From contig JACQIE010000082.1 in the NCBI GenBank assembly GCA_016198645.1, positions 1 to 6,620 on the forward strand: 6,620 bases of DNA, in the 5' to 3' direction. Both the position numbers and the translations under genes were made by a program. This document shows, in pieces, positions 1-6,298 of the stretch (positions are counted from its first letter, which is position 1; every line of letters starts with the position of its first letter). This DNA is from Candidatus Aenigmatarchaeota archaeon. GTDB taxonomy: Archaea; Aenigmatarchaeota; Aenigmatarchaeia; GW2011-AR5. The notes under the pieces were generated by a model. That model had not been told where the DNA came from. It saw only the letters and a program-made list of their open reading frames with translations, and did no database searches.

Positions 1-1
1 G

Positions 2-67
2 CTCGTGCTGATACTCGGACTGGCGCCGGGAACGCGAAACTTCTTCAGGCTTGCGATGGGAGTTTGA
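2..67 (+). CDS. possible C-terminal tail of a membrane protein (partial, 5' end outside window)
   Basis: An open frame enters from the left edge and ends at TGA 65-67. It reads a hydrophobic stretch (LVLILGL) followed by APGTRNFFRLAMGV. Its codons (ATA, AGG, GGA, many ending in G or C) resemble those of the Pelota gene. It would be convergent with the 1035-residue gene, with 42 bases between the two stops. Only 21 codons are visible, so no family can be named. The competing reading is a minus-strand gene starting with ATG at 84 behind a GAAAGGG ribosome-binding-like site and leaving the window at base 1; its codon use fits less well. Confidence 0.38.
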   Translation, partial: LVLILGLAPGTRNFFRLAMGV

Positions 68-109
68 TTAATGCCATTCCCCATTATGCGCCCTTTCACG
101 GCTCTGCCT

Positions 110-3100
110 TTACGGCGTCTCGCTGACAATATTGTTGCCCACCAGACCGGACGTTCCCGTGGGCGGCGAATAGCGGACTTTCACGTCCTTCTGGGCGCGG
201 AAACCGTAACTATCCAACCGTGCCGTTATCAGCCCCGTCTTCGTTTCCGTGGCGGGCGCGGCGGTGAAGGTGCAGGAGAAAGCAAAAAGCGACGAGAACT
301 TGTTCGGCTGGATGTCCACGTAGCCGTTAGGTATCACGCTTATTTCTTCATAGTCGTTCGTAACAGTCGCGTGTATTTTCTTGGCACATACTAAATTGTT
401 GCCGACGGACGCGGGCAGCTTTATGACGATGGGTGTGGGACTCTTGCTCTTGTCGCCATACAGGAACACGTGCCCGTCCGAGCGCGTGTTTATTATCGAA
501 ACTATCAGCTCGTATTCCCCGCCGGACTTGAGCGGCTGCCTGCCGACGCTTAATGATATTTGAGCGGGCGTCTTGGCGCCGCGTGCCACGACCGGATTGA
601 GCGTGCCGTCGCGGAGCACGCGCTTGTATTCGTCTTCCGATGCGACTTGCACGGAGAGCGACGACGACGTGGCATAATCGTATTCGGCGTAGACCGTCGC
701 CGTGGCGGTTATAAGATATGCCTTGCTCTTCGGGTCAATCTCATAAGAAACGAGGCCCGGGAAGCTTGCCAGCTGGGCATCGCTTTTCTTCAGCTCGGCG
801 TATTTTTCCACGTGACCCTGAACATTTTTGAATCTCTCGTTGATTTTATTTATCATGTTGGGGAAGAAAGTTATCAAACCGTCCGCTATTTCGACGGCGT
901 CTTGCGCGGTTGCTTCCACGTCTTCTTTCGGATTTGCCAACCAGAATAAATCTATATCTCTGATTGCCTGGACTAACGTGGAGTCCGCGATTTTTCCCAC
1001 TCCCATTCCTATGCTAATGATACCATCCTTCGCCAAATCTACAAAACCATTTCTATATCCTTCTTTGATAATCGACTCGTTCTCACAGAACGAGTCGCAG
1101 CCTACCCATACACGGACGTTCTTTGCGTCACCGATGCCCTTATTGCGTATTTCTGCAGACACTGTGAACGATTGACTGTCATTTTCTCCTTTCGTTGACA
1201 GCGCGGGATTGAGCGGCTCAATGTCTATCGCGCTTATCTCCACGCCGTCGGGCAAACTGATGCTCGACACGGTGCGGACGTTCTTCAGCTGCTGCCGCGC
1301 GAAATATTCCTGCGGGTTCGAGGCAAGCAACCAGACGTCTTCAAACGCCGAGCGGAACGAGTCCCAGACGAACCGTATAGGCGCCCGTATGCTGTCTATT
1401 ATATCCGCGTATACCGCACGGTAGGGCCCTAAGGCTAACCAGCCGAATAATAGTATCAGTATTGACAGCTGGAAAACGAAGAGGAAGCCGCCGGACTGAT
1501 AGAAGCTAAAGATGCCTAAGAATACGGTCGCCCCGCCCCAGATGAACCAGAACGTGAACCACTGGCGCGACTCCCAGCCGCCCATGTCTTCGGGCGTAAT
1601 CACGGTAACTGCCATTATGATAGCGCTGAAGCCGATTAGCATGCCTGACACAAAGTGCGTCAGCCAGTCCCACGGCTTGCCGGAACCCTGTATATTGAAC
1701 ATCAGCGTGAGCGCGCCGATGCCTATGGGCGCGACGAAGTAGAGAGCGTTCGGGACTTGTATTTGAATAAAGTTCCCAACGAACAGCCACTGCAAAACCA
1801 CGAGCAGTGTCCCCCACACCCACGGGCCGAAGATAAGGTCGCGTATGTTGTACCAGAAGTTGAGCCACACGTCGCCCCACGTCATGGCGCCCATTGAGAT
1901 ATTGTGGATGCTCATGCGGAATTTTGCAAGCCCGCGTACAATCTTCCCGCGTTCCATGCTCTTATAGAAGCCTTTGAGATATTCAACGTCTTTATCAAAC
2001 AGTGCCGCGGCATCGCCTTCAAATCTATAATCTTCCTTGAGTTTGGCGCCTACTCTTTCAATCGTACCTTCAATGCCGTGCGCCAGTATGGCTTCGTCAA
2101 AATTCGCTACTTCCTGCTTGGCTTTGGCGTATTGCGCGGCACAATATTTGAATAATGTAGATATGAGAATTTCCTTTCCATTATTCGATACCTTGTCTTT
2201 GCCCAGATGACCGACAATATCTGAAGCCGCCCCTAAAGGGTTGCCCCCTTTGCCTAAATTTGCTAAATCCGCGAGCGCGTCGTTCTTATCTTTCAGATTA
2301 TTCTGTACGGTTGTCAGAATATTCTCGAACTCTGTTTTCGCTTTTGCATATTCGGCACGCAGTTTATTTGATTTGTCCCGAAATTCTCTCATTTCTTCGT
2401 CAAAGACTTTCTTTGACAATTCCTGCAGCGTCTTCCGTGCTTTGTTGAGCTTGCTTCGCACATTCGGCTCCAGCATCGCCATCCTGCCCGGCTCCCAACC
2501 CGAAGAGGCGTTGGAAATCCTGCCCATGAACGGCCTTCGTGCAAACCTTCCATATGCCCTTGCACTCCCCCCTGAGAAAGGCACATATTTCTTGAATGGT
2601 GCTGCAACGGAATAATCGGTCATAGGGTATTTTTTATTAACTTCGTTCACTAGTTGCTCTGCTCTTTTGCCATCTATTATTCCCTCGTCAAGCAACTCCT
2701 GTATTTTATTCATCTTTTCCGTTCGTTCTTTGTTCACATCCGTGCGTTCTTCATTATATGGCGATACGCCTTCGCGCCTCAGACGTTGCACGAATCCCCG
2801 AAGCCCAGGGTACGGTTGCCTGCCACCCGCCGGTGCTGGGGCAGGCGACGCGGGAGGCTGACCCCCGCCCCCACCCTGTCCGCCTGCCCCGGCGGCCGAT
2901 GTGGGGTAGTTAATGGCATCCATGGCGATATCCAACACGTAGTTCAGATCATCATCTGTAACGGTAGAGTTGTAGCGTGCCTGAACCAGTTCGCTTTGGG
3001 ACATTTTGTATATATTGATTATGATGTCTTTTGCGTCTTGCCTAGGTATGTTGGAGTTCTTGTACGTCTCTGCGAGTCTTTGAAATTCGCCCAACATATC

Positions 3101-3217
3101 GGTTGACATAGTTATCCGGGACAAATTATTCAATACGCCCGCACTAAAACTATTGAAATGAGCGTTGTCATCCTCCAACATTGAATTCAGAATGCCTCTT
3201 AAACGTTGTTGTGCCAT
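110..3217 (-). CDS. large five-pass membrane protein with coiled-coil cytoplasmic half and beta-rich extracytoplasmic half, family unknown
   Basis: This 1035-residue protein is not one I recognise. Residues 1-105 are mostly helical. Residues 107-139 are a Gly/Gln then Pro/Ala linker. Residues 250-315 are rich in Lys, Glu, Ala and Leu, as in a coiled coil. Five hydrophobic segments lie near 460-483, 488-507, 519-541, 551-572 and 576-599. The basic stretch before the first one (424-434) puts the N terminus inside, so the C terminus should be outside. Residues 600-650 form an aromatic amphipathic region. Residues 655-1035 are beta-rich, interrupted by a helical stretch near 744-812; 680-706 resembles CARDB-type adhesion domains. 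The only cysteines after the membrane segments are C707, C711, C944 and C982, two local pairs suitable for disulfides. The ATG is the first start and has only a weak AGGCG 8-12 bases upstream. The gene lies 92 bases behind the anchored surface-protein gene on the same strand, suggesting a shared surface complex. A transport, secretion or envelope-scaffold role cannot be told apart from sequence. Confidence 0.93.
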   Translation of the reverse strand: MAQQRLRGILNSMLEDDNAHFNSFSAGVLNNLSRITMSTDMLGEFQRLAETYKNSNIPRQDAKDIIINIYKMSQSELVQARYNSTVTDDDLNYVLDIAMDAINYPTSAAGAGGQGGGGGQPPASPAPAPAGGRQPYPGLRGFVQRLRREGVSPYNEERTDVNKERTEKMNKIQELLDEGIIDGKRAEQLVNEVNKKYPMTDYSVAAPFKKYVPFSGGSARAYGRFARRPFMGRISNASSGWEPGRMAMLEPNVRSKLNKARKTLQELSKKVFDEEMREFRDKSNKLRAEYAKAKTEFENILTTVQNNLKDKNDALADLANLGKGGNPLGAASDIVGHLGKDKVSNNGKEILISTLFKYCAAQYAKAKQEVANFDEAILAHGIEGTIERVGAKLKEDYRFEGDAAALFDKDVEYLKGFYKSMERGKIVRGLAKFRMSIHNISMGAMTWGDVWLNFWYNIRDLIFGPWVWGTLLVVLQWLFVGNFIQIQVPNALYFVAPIGIGALTLMFNIQGSGKPWDWLTHFVSGMLIGFSAIIMAVTVITPEDMGGWESRQWFTFWFIWGGATVFLGIFSFYQSGGFLFVFQLSILILLFGWLALGPYRAVYADIIDSIRAPIRFVWDSFRSAFEDVWLLASNPQEYFARQQLKNVRTVSSISLPDGVEISAIDIEPLNPALSTKGENDSQSFTVSAEIRNKGIGDAKNVRVWVGCDSFCENESIIKEGYRNGFVDLAKDGIISIGMGVGKIADSTLVQAIRDIDLFWLANPKEDVEATAQDAVEIADGLITFFPNMINKINERFKNVQGHVEKYAELKKSDAQLASFPGLVSYEIDPKSKAYLITATATVYAEYDYATSSSLSVQVASEDEYKRVLRDGTLNPVVARGAKTPAQISLSVGRQPLKSGGEYELIVSIINTRSDGHVFLYGDKSKSPTPIVIKLPASVGNNLVCAKKIHATVTNDYEEISVIPNGYVDIQPNKFSSLFAFSCTFTAAPATETKTGLITARLDSYGFRAQKDVKVRYSPPTGTSGLVGNNIVSETP
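1073..1097. repeat. perfect 11-bp stem, 3-base loop hairpin inside the 1035-residue gene
   Basis: CGACTCGTTCT at 1073-1083 is the exact reverse complement of AGAACGAGTCG at 1087-1097, with loop CAC. On the coding strand it encodes the stretch from D708 to S715, inside the C707/C711 cysteine pair. It is seen directly. Whether it has a function, is the scar of an inserted palindrome or is chance is unknown. Confidence 0.85.
2835..2893. repeat. GC-rich inverted repeat under the Gly/Pro linker
   Basis: GGGGCAGGCG at 2838-2847 is the exact reverse complement of CGCCTGCCCC at 2881-2890. Pairing extends outward to 2835/2893 with one G-T wobble. A nested 5-bp stem (2850-2854 with 2864-2868) lies in the loop. 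It sits under the codons of the Gly/Pro/Ala linker. Gly codons (GGN) and Pro codons (CCN) are mutually complementary, so a Gly-rich run followed by a Pro-rich run tends to create such repeats. Confidence 0.8.
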
Positions 3218-3285
3218 CGTATCGTCGCCTGACTGCGTACAGCTATCGCTGTATCCGCGTTCTCTCTGAATAATTGCGGAAGGCG

Positions 3286-3295
3286 CAATAAAAAG
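3286..3295 (-). promoter_or_regulatory. possible TATA box for the 1035-residue gene, or T-tract terminator of the gene before it
   Basis: The minus strand reads CTTTTTATTG here. As a TATA box it would start transcription near 3264, giving a leader of about 47 bases. The same five-T tract, 15-20 bases after the TAG of the upstream gene, could instead be a U-tract-type archaeal terminator. A small hairpin, ACAGC-TATC-GCTGT at 3239-3252, would lie in the leader. Confidence 0.35.
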
Positions 3296-3309
3296 ATTCG
3301 GAGAAGCGG

Positions 3310-4443
3310 CTAAACGGAAATCCGTATGGCACGGATGGTGAACACCGCGCCGTCCACGGACTCTATGAGGAGGGTGTTCCTGCCCGGCGAGACGCTCGTT
3401 TTATTTAGCTGATAGTTCCGCAAACCGGCGGCAGCGTTCTCAAACGACGAAAAGGTCGTGCCCTTGTCGCCCACTATCTTCACTGCCATGCCGCCGGGCT
3501 TGGAGACGTCGACGACGTCAAACCGCACCGAGCCGCCGCCGAAGGCGCCCAAACCGAACGTTCCATTCGTAACGTTAAAGTACTGCGCTATCTTGTTCTC
3601 CTGCTTCGCCGTATATGTCACGGCGAGTACGCCGTTGCCGACGAATGACGACGAGGGCGAAGCGCGGAACTCCAGCGTGTTCGTGCCGTCTTTCACGGAC
3701 TCGCCGTAGAACTCCACGTTCTGCGTGTTGCCCGGTATGTCGTTGTATATCTCCTTGCCGTTTAACGTCATGGCAAGCGAGCCTTTGTTCTCAAGAAGAT
3801 TGAGATTTATCTTGCCGCGGCGGAACGTCTCGTATTTGCCGGTTAAATCAAATTTGAACACGAAAGAGCGTTCGCTGAAAGCGTTCGCCTCTACTCGCAC
3901 GCTTGACAGCTCGTAGACGGTTGGCGCCCATATCTTCCATGAGGAGCTTTCCGCGAATATTTCCAAGTCCGTCTCGGGCGCAAGCAGCTCTTTCTCAATA
4001 TTGAAAGAATAATCGCCTGCGGGCAGGGCGCTTCTTGCGATGTCCTTGCCGTTCACTCTTACGACGAGCGCGCCGTAAGTGTTCGTCTTCGCAACGGTGA
4101 ACATTATTTTCATGGTTTCCAGCTTCTCGGACGTTATGCGATAACGCAGGGAATCCGAGCCGAAGAGGACGCCGGAAAAGACGCGGCTTGAGCCGAGATC
4201 GCGCGTCGCCGCGCTGTTGAGGTTGCTGACGTTAAAGTCCATGTGATAAGGGACGAATGTGTCAACGTCCTCCGGGCCTACTGCGAAAACCTCGCCCGTC
4301 GCTGACGTCACGACGCGGCCTCCGGGCTCCAGCGTGCCGCCTGAAAAGCCGCTGTCCAGCGCCGTGACTGCGAGCAGCCCCACAAGAAGCGCACCCATGC
4401 CTATCAGAAGGAAAAGCGTGAAATTATCCATGGAGCCTGCCAT
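3310..4443 (-). CDS. membrane-anchored surface protein with three tandem ~97-residue beta modules
   Basis: This 377-residue protein has a single hydrophobic segment at residues 8-29, preceded by a short N terminus without a signal-peptidase or pilin-type site, so it is probably an N-terminal anchor with the rest outside. The body is strongly beta-patterned and holds three diverged copies of one module. The clearest landmarks are VNGKDI (130-135), LNGKEI (227-232) and IVGDKG (323-328), followed by TDLEI (158-162), NTLEF (255-259) and NTLLI (356-360). Each copy starts with an alternating strand (KIMFTVA 112, KINLNLL 211, SVRFDVV 305). A jelly-roll or carbohydrate-binding-like fold is plausible but inferred. 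There is no cysteine in the whole protein. Sequons occur at N71, N290, N293 and N347. The start is chosen because GAAGGTG lies five bases before this ATG; the second Met (residue 5) lacks a comparable site. It is upstream of, and on the same strand as, the large membrane-protein gene. Ligand binding or envelope structure is likely; no enzyme motif is visible. Confidence 0.92.
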   Translation of the reverse strand: MAGSMDNFTLFLLIGMGALLVGLLAVTALDSGFSGGTLEPGGRVVTSATGEVFAVGPEDVDTFVPYHMDFNVSNLNSAATRDLGSSRVFSGVLFGSDSLRYRITSEKLETMKIMFTVAKTNTYGALVVRVNGKDIARSALPAGDYSFNIEKELLAPETDLEIFAESSSWKIWAPTVYELSSVRVEANAFSERSFVFKFDLTGKYETFRRGKINLNLLENKGSLAMTLNGKEIYNDIPGNTQNVEFYGESVKDGTNTLEFRASPSSSFVGNGVLAVTYTAKQENKIAQYFNVTNGTFGLGAFGGGSVRFDVVDVSKPGGMAVKIVGDKGTTFSSFENAAAGLRNYQLNKTSVSPGRNTLLIESVDGAVFTIRAIRISV

Positions 4444-4448
4444 TTCTG

Positions 4449-4455
4449 CACCTTC
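4449..4455 (-). promoter_or_regulatory. ribosome-binding site of the anchored surface-protein gene
   Basis: The minus strand reads GAAGGTG followed by five bases (CAGAA) and then the ATG at 4443. It matches the 3' end of archaeal 16S rRNA well enough to favour this ATG over the in-frame ATG four codons later. Confidence 0.6.
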
Positions 4456-4473
4456 TCATACTTTGACGGAACG

Positions 4474-4482
4474 GATATAAAT
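4474..4482 (-). promoter_or_regulatory. TATA box of the anchored surface-protein gene, possibly bidirectional
   Basis: The minus strand reads ATTTATATC, close to the archaeal TATA consensus, placing transcription start near 4452-4456 and giving a very short leader. On the plus strand the same bases read GATATAAAT, which would start transcription near 4505, six bases before the small plus-strand ORF at 4511. The site may therefore serve both directions. Confidence 0.55.
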
Positions 4483-4510
4483 CGATTTCATGCACGATTG
4501 TAAAGGAAGC

Positions 4511-4669
4511 ATGAACTGCGATGTTTCACGCAATCGGTGCGGGTTTCCTGTATGCCACGCCTTTTTCGTCCTTTTTCTGGCACTCTTCTCTTTCCCTGCC
4601 TTTACAGGCTTTTTCACCGTTGTCATCTGTATATTTTCTATGTGTATCTATGTAAGTGCCGCAGGGTAG
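4511..4669 (+). CDS. possible 52-residue hydrophobic small protein upstream of Pelota
   Basis: An ATG-to-TAG frame of 53 codons ends four bases before the Pelota ATG. The N terminus carries three cysteines (C3, C10, C15) and H16 among polar and basic residues. Residues 17-48 are almost continuously hydrophobic (FFVLFLALFSF and VVICIFSMCIYV), enough for one or two membrane passes. AAGGA lies three bases before the ATG, rather close, and a TATA-like site is centred 32 bases upstream. Against it: the stretch is a pyrimidine-rich tract, and T in second codon positions makes hydrophobic residues automatically. The Pelota TATA-like box also lies inside it. It could equally be a leader region. I keep it as a candidate only. 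Confidence 0.3.
   Translation: MNCDVSRNRCGFPVCHAFFVLFLALFSFPAFTGFFTVVICIFSMCIYVSAAG
4630..4637 (+). promoter_or_regulatory. TATA box of the Pelota gene
   Basis: TATATTTT is centred about 40 bases before the Pelota ATG. A start 24-26 bases downstream falls near 4658-4660, leaving a leader of about 15 bases. This also argues that the in-frame GTG at 4656 would lie at or before the transcript end and is not the start codon. Confidence 0.5.
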
Positions 4670-4703
4670 AGTTATGAAGATACTGAAAAAAGACCTGCGG
4701 CAC
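4656..4703 (+). promoter_or_regulatory. 10-bp perfect inverted repeat enclosing the Pelota start codon
   Basis: GTGCCGCAGG at 4656-4665 is the exact reverse complement of CCTGCGGCAC at 4694-4703; eight of the ten pairs are G-C. The 28-base loop contains the AUG at 4674. The 5' arm would lie near the mRNA 5' end and the 3' arm falls within codons 7-10. If the transcript starts at or before 4656, the RNA could present the start codon in the loop or hinder initiation. Regulation is inferred. Confidence 0.5.
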
Positions 4704-5660
4704 AACACGCTCACGGTGGTGCCGGAGAGCCACGACGATCTATGGCTATTGGAAAAGCTCATAGGAAAGGGCGACGTGATTTCCGGCTACACCGTCAGGA
4801 CTATAAAAATACGGCAGGGCGACAAGGAAATCAAAAGCGAGAAGCGGCGGATTTTCGTTCGGCTTGCCGTAGAAAAGAAAGAACTCTCGCAGGAGCTTCG
4901 CGTAGGCGGCACTATTATGGAATCGTCGGACGGCGACCACTCGCACCATACGTTTGAAATAGAGGAAAACCAGCCCGTCACTATAGAGAGGGACTGGAAG
5001 AATTACGAGCTGGAACGGCTGGAGAGGGCGAAGAGGAAACGCCCTGCAATACTGATAATCGCGCTGGACGACGGAGAAGCGTCGTTCGCGCTGCTCACAG
5101 AGAGGCTGGAGATGCTCGCAACCATAGGGGGCGCGACCGGCAAGAGCATGGGCGAGCAGGACAGCACGCAATACTACGGCGAGATAATAAAGTACATAAA
5201 AAGCAAATCGTTTGACTTTGTGATAGTCGCCGGTCCGGGTTTTGCCAAGGAAAAAGTAATGGCATTGCTACGTGACACAGAAACGGCAAAAAGAGCCGTA
5301 ATGGACAGCGTTTCCTGCGCCGGCGAGGCGGGCATTCAGGAAGTGTTGAGGCGCGGGATAGTTGAAAGAGTGGCTAAAGACTCCGAAGCGTCGGAGCAGT
5401 CAAAGCTCGTGGAAGAATTTTTCACCGCCATAGCGAGGGGCAAAGCCGCTTACGGGAAAGAGGAAGTGAAGAAAGCCGTGGAGATGGGCGCAGTGGCTAC
5501 GCTACTCGTGAGCGAAGACGTTATACACGATTGCGAAGAAATGATGAAGAAGGCGGAAAGCATGGGCGGCACCGTGAAGATAATAGACTCGCATCACGAC
5601 GCAGGAAAGCGGTTTCTTGCCTTTGGCGGCATCGGGGCGTTTTTGAGGTATGAAGTGTGA
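4674..5660 (+). CDS. pelA: Pelota/Dom34, mRNA surveillance and ribosome-rescue factor
   Basis: Pelota is an eRF1 paralogue. In archaea it is brought to stalled ribosomes by aEF1A, enters the A site and, with ABCE1, splits the ribosome without peptide release. The 328-residue protein has the family's three domains in order: an Sm-like N domain (about 1-125; DDLWLLEKLI at 21-30, TVRTIK at 40-45, LRVGGTI at 75-81, HHTFEIE at 91-97), a central domain (about 128-250; AGPGF at 186-190, SVSCAGEAGIQEVLRRG at 212-228) and a C domain (about 251-328; AYGKEEV at 259-265, MGAVATLLVSED at 271-282, FGGIGAFLRYEV at 317-328). It lacks the GGQ motif of eRF1, as expected. An in-frame GTG at 4656 would add six residues, but the family begins at MKIL, so ATG 4674 is chosen. 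Archaeal members are usually around 340-355 residues, so this one is slightly short but complete. It is divergent from the surface-protein pair and probably transcribed alone. Confidence 0.97.
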   Translation: MKILKKDLRHNTLTVVPESHDDLWLLEKLIGKGDVISGYTVRTIKIRQGDKEIKSEKRRIFVRLAVEKKELSQELRVGGTIMESSDGDHSHHTFEIEENQPVTIERDWKNYELERLERAKRKRPAILIIALDDGEASFALLTERLEMLATIGGATGKSMGEQDSTQYYGEIIKYIKSKSFDFVIVAGPGFAKEKVMALLRDTETAKRAVMDSVSCAGEAGIQEVLRRGIVERVAKDSEASEQSKLVEEFFTAIARGKAAYGKEEVKKAVEMGAVATLLVSEDVIHDCEEMMKKAESMGGTVKIIDSHHDAGKRFLAFGGIGAFLRYEV

Positions 5661-5676
5661 TTGCGAAACTGCTATC

Positions 5677-5696
5677 CCCGCCACTTTAGTGGCAGG
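5677..5696 (-). repeat. palindromic repeat, left copy (one mismatch)
   Basis: Read on the minus strand this is CCTGCCACTAAAGTGGCGGG. It is identical to the copy at 6455-6474 except for one base, and in the opposite orientation. CTAC or CTACC precedes both copies on the matching strand. It begins 17 bases after the Pelota stop. No T-tract follows on the plus strand, so it is not an obvious terminator. Short GC palindromes of this kind resemble the subterminal hairpins of IS200/IS605-family elements and REP sequences. Confidence 0.85.
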
Positions 5697-5777
5697 TAGG
5701 TAATAATAACTTATCACTGCAGCGTAATCTGGTCAAAATAAAGCCCGGTCTGCGAACGAAATGCCAATAACGCACTC

Positions 5778-5785
5778 TTTAATAC
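5778..5785 (+). promoter_or_regulatory. TATA box of the PIN gene
   Basis: TTTAATAC is centred about 28 bases before the ATG at 5810, so the transcript would begin within a few bases of the start codon and be leaderless or nearly so. No purine-rich ribosome-binding site occurs in the ten bases before the ATG, which agrees with this. Confidence 0.45.
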
Positions 5786-5809
5786 GAAGAAAAATAATTC
5801 AGTCACTAT

Positions 5810-6298
5810 ATGAAGCCCAAGACATTCGAAAAATTGCTTAGAAAGTTCTCGCATTTACCTTCTCATTACATTGACTCGTCGGTCATCTTAGGCGCATTTC
5901 TTGAAGATGGTAAATTCAGGGAAGAATGCAAGAGCTATCTGAACAGGGTTGTACACAACTATAGAGGTTTCTTACCGGTTTCTGTTGTGGGAGAAATTTT
6001 TATGATACTTGATGAGAAAATAGAAAAGGAAGGCGACAAAGAGTTGTTCTTCTCATTCTTTAACACCCTGATAAGAAGGCGAAAAATAGAATTTATTGGC
6101 AGCGGTTTTGAGGATTATAGGAAAACACAGGAAATAAAGGACGTTAGTTATGATGCAGAACCTTTGGATACTCTGCATTTAGCTATTGCGATAACAAATA
6201 AAGCGAATGTTTTTGTCACACTGGACGAGAAATTAATTCATAATCAGGCAATAGAAAATACGTTCAAGATAAACATTCTTCATCCAAAAGAACTTTAA
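5810..6298 (+). CDS. PIN-domain ribonuclease, VapC-like
   Basis: This 162-residue protein shows the PIN fold pattern: YIDSSVILGAFLED at 20-33 with D22, VVGEIFMIL at 59-67 with E62, LDTLHLAIAI at 119-128 with D120, and FVTLDEKLI at 135-143 with D139. These four acidic residues match the Mg2+-binding site of PIN nucleases, so it is probably active. VapC toxins of this family cut tRNA or rRNA and are usually encoded just downstream of a VapB antitoxin. Here neither strand of 5661-5809 holds a plausible antitoxin frame. At 162 residues it is slightly longer than the usual 125-145, with about 18 extra residues before the first strand. The gene is far richer in A+T than Pelota, suggesting recent arrival. 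Its last four bases overlap a convergent 32-codon ORF. It could instead be a stand-alone PIN nuclease in RNA processing; the family assignment is firm, the toxin role is not. Confidence 0.9.
   Translation: MKPKTFEKLLRKFSHLPSHYIDSSVILGAFLEDGKFREECKSYLNRVVHNYRGFLPVSVVGEIFMILDEKIEKEGDKELFFSFFNTLIRRRKIEFIGSGFEDYRKTQEIKDVSYDAEPLDTLHLAIAITNKANVFVTLDEKLIHNQAIENTFKINILHPKEL

Noticed and set aside
1..84. Minus-strand gene starting at ATG 84 and leaving the left edge
   Set aside because: It has a possible GAAAGGG ribosome-binding site and 28 open codons, but the product is unrecognisable and codon use fits worse than the plus-strand tail. Not excluded; needs the flanking sequence.
71..394. 107-codon plus-strand frame at the left end
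   Set aside because: It lies antisense over the 3' end of the 1035-residue gene, has Arg-rich shadow composition and no start signal.
1506..1880. 124-codon minus-strand frame rich in Arg and His
   Set aside because: An out-of-frame shadow of the membrane-segment region of the 1035-residue gene.
4656..4676. GTG at 4656 as the Pelota start
   Set aside because: The family starts at MKIL-type sequence, which matches ATG 4674, and the TATA box puts the transcript end near 4658-4660.
4526..4762. 78-codon minus-strand frame across the Pelota start and upstream region
   Set aside because: It overlaps the conserved Pelota N terminus antisense, and its Lys/Glu-rich end is simply the complement of a pyrimidine-rich tract. 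No family resemblance.
5661..5809. Search for a VapB-type antitoxin upstream of the PIN gene
   Set aside because: Frequent stops and no plausible start or DNA-binding motif on either strand; only the left palindrome and a TATA-like site are there.
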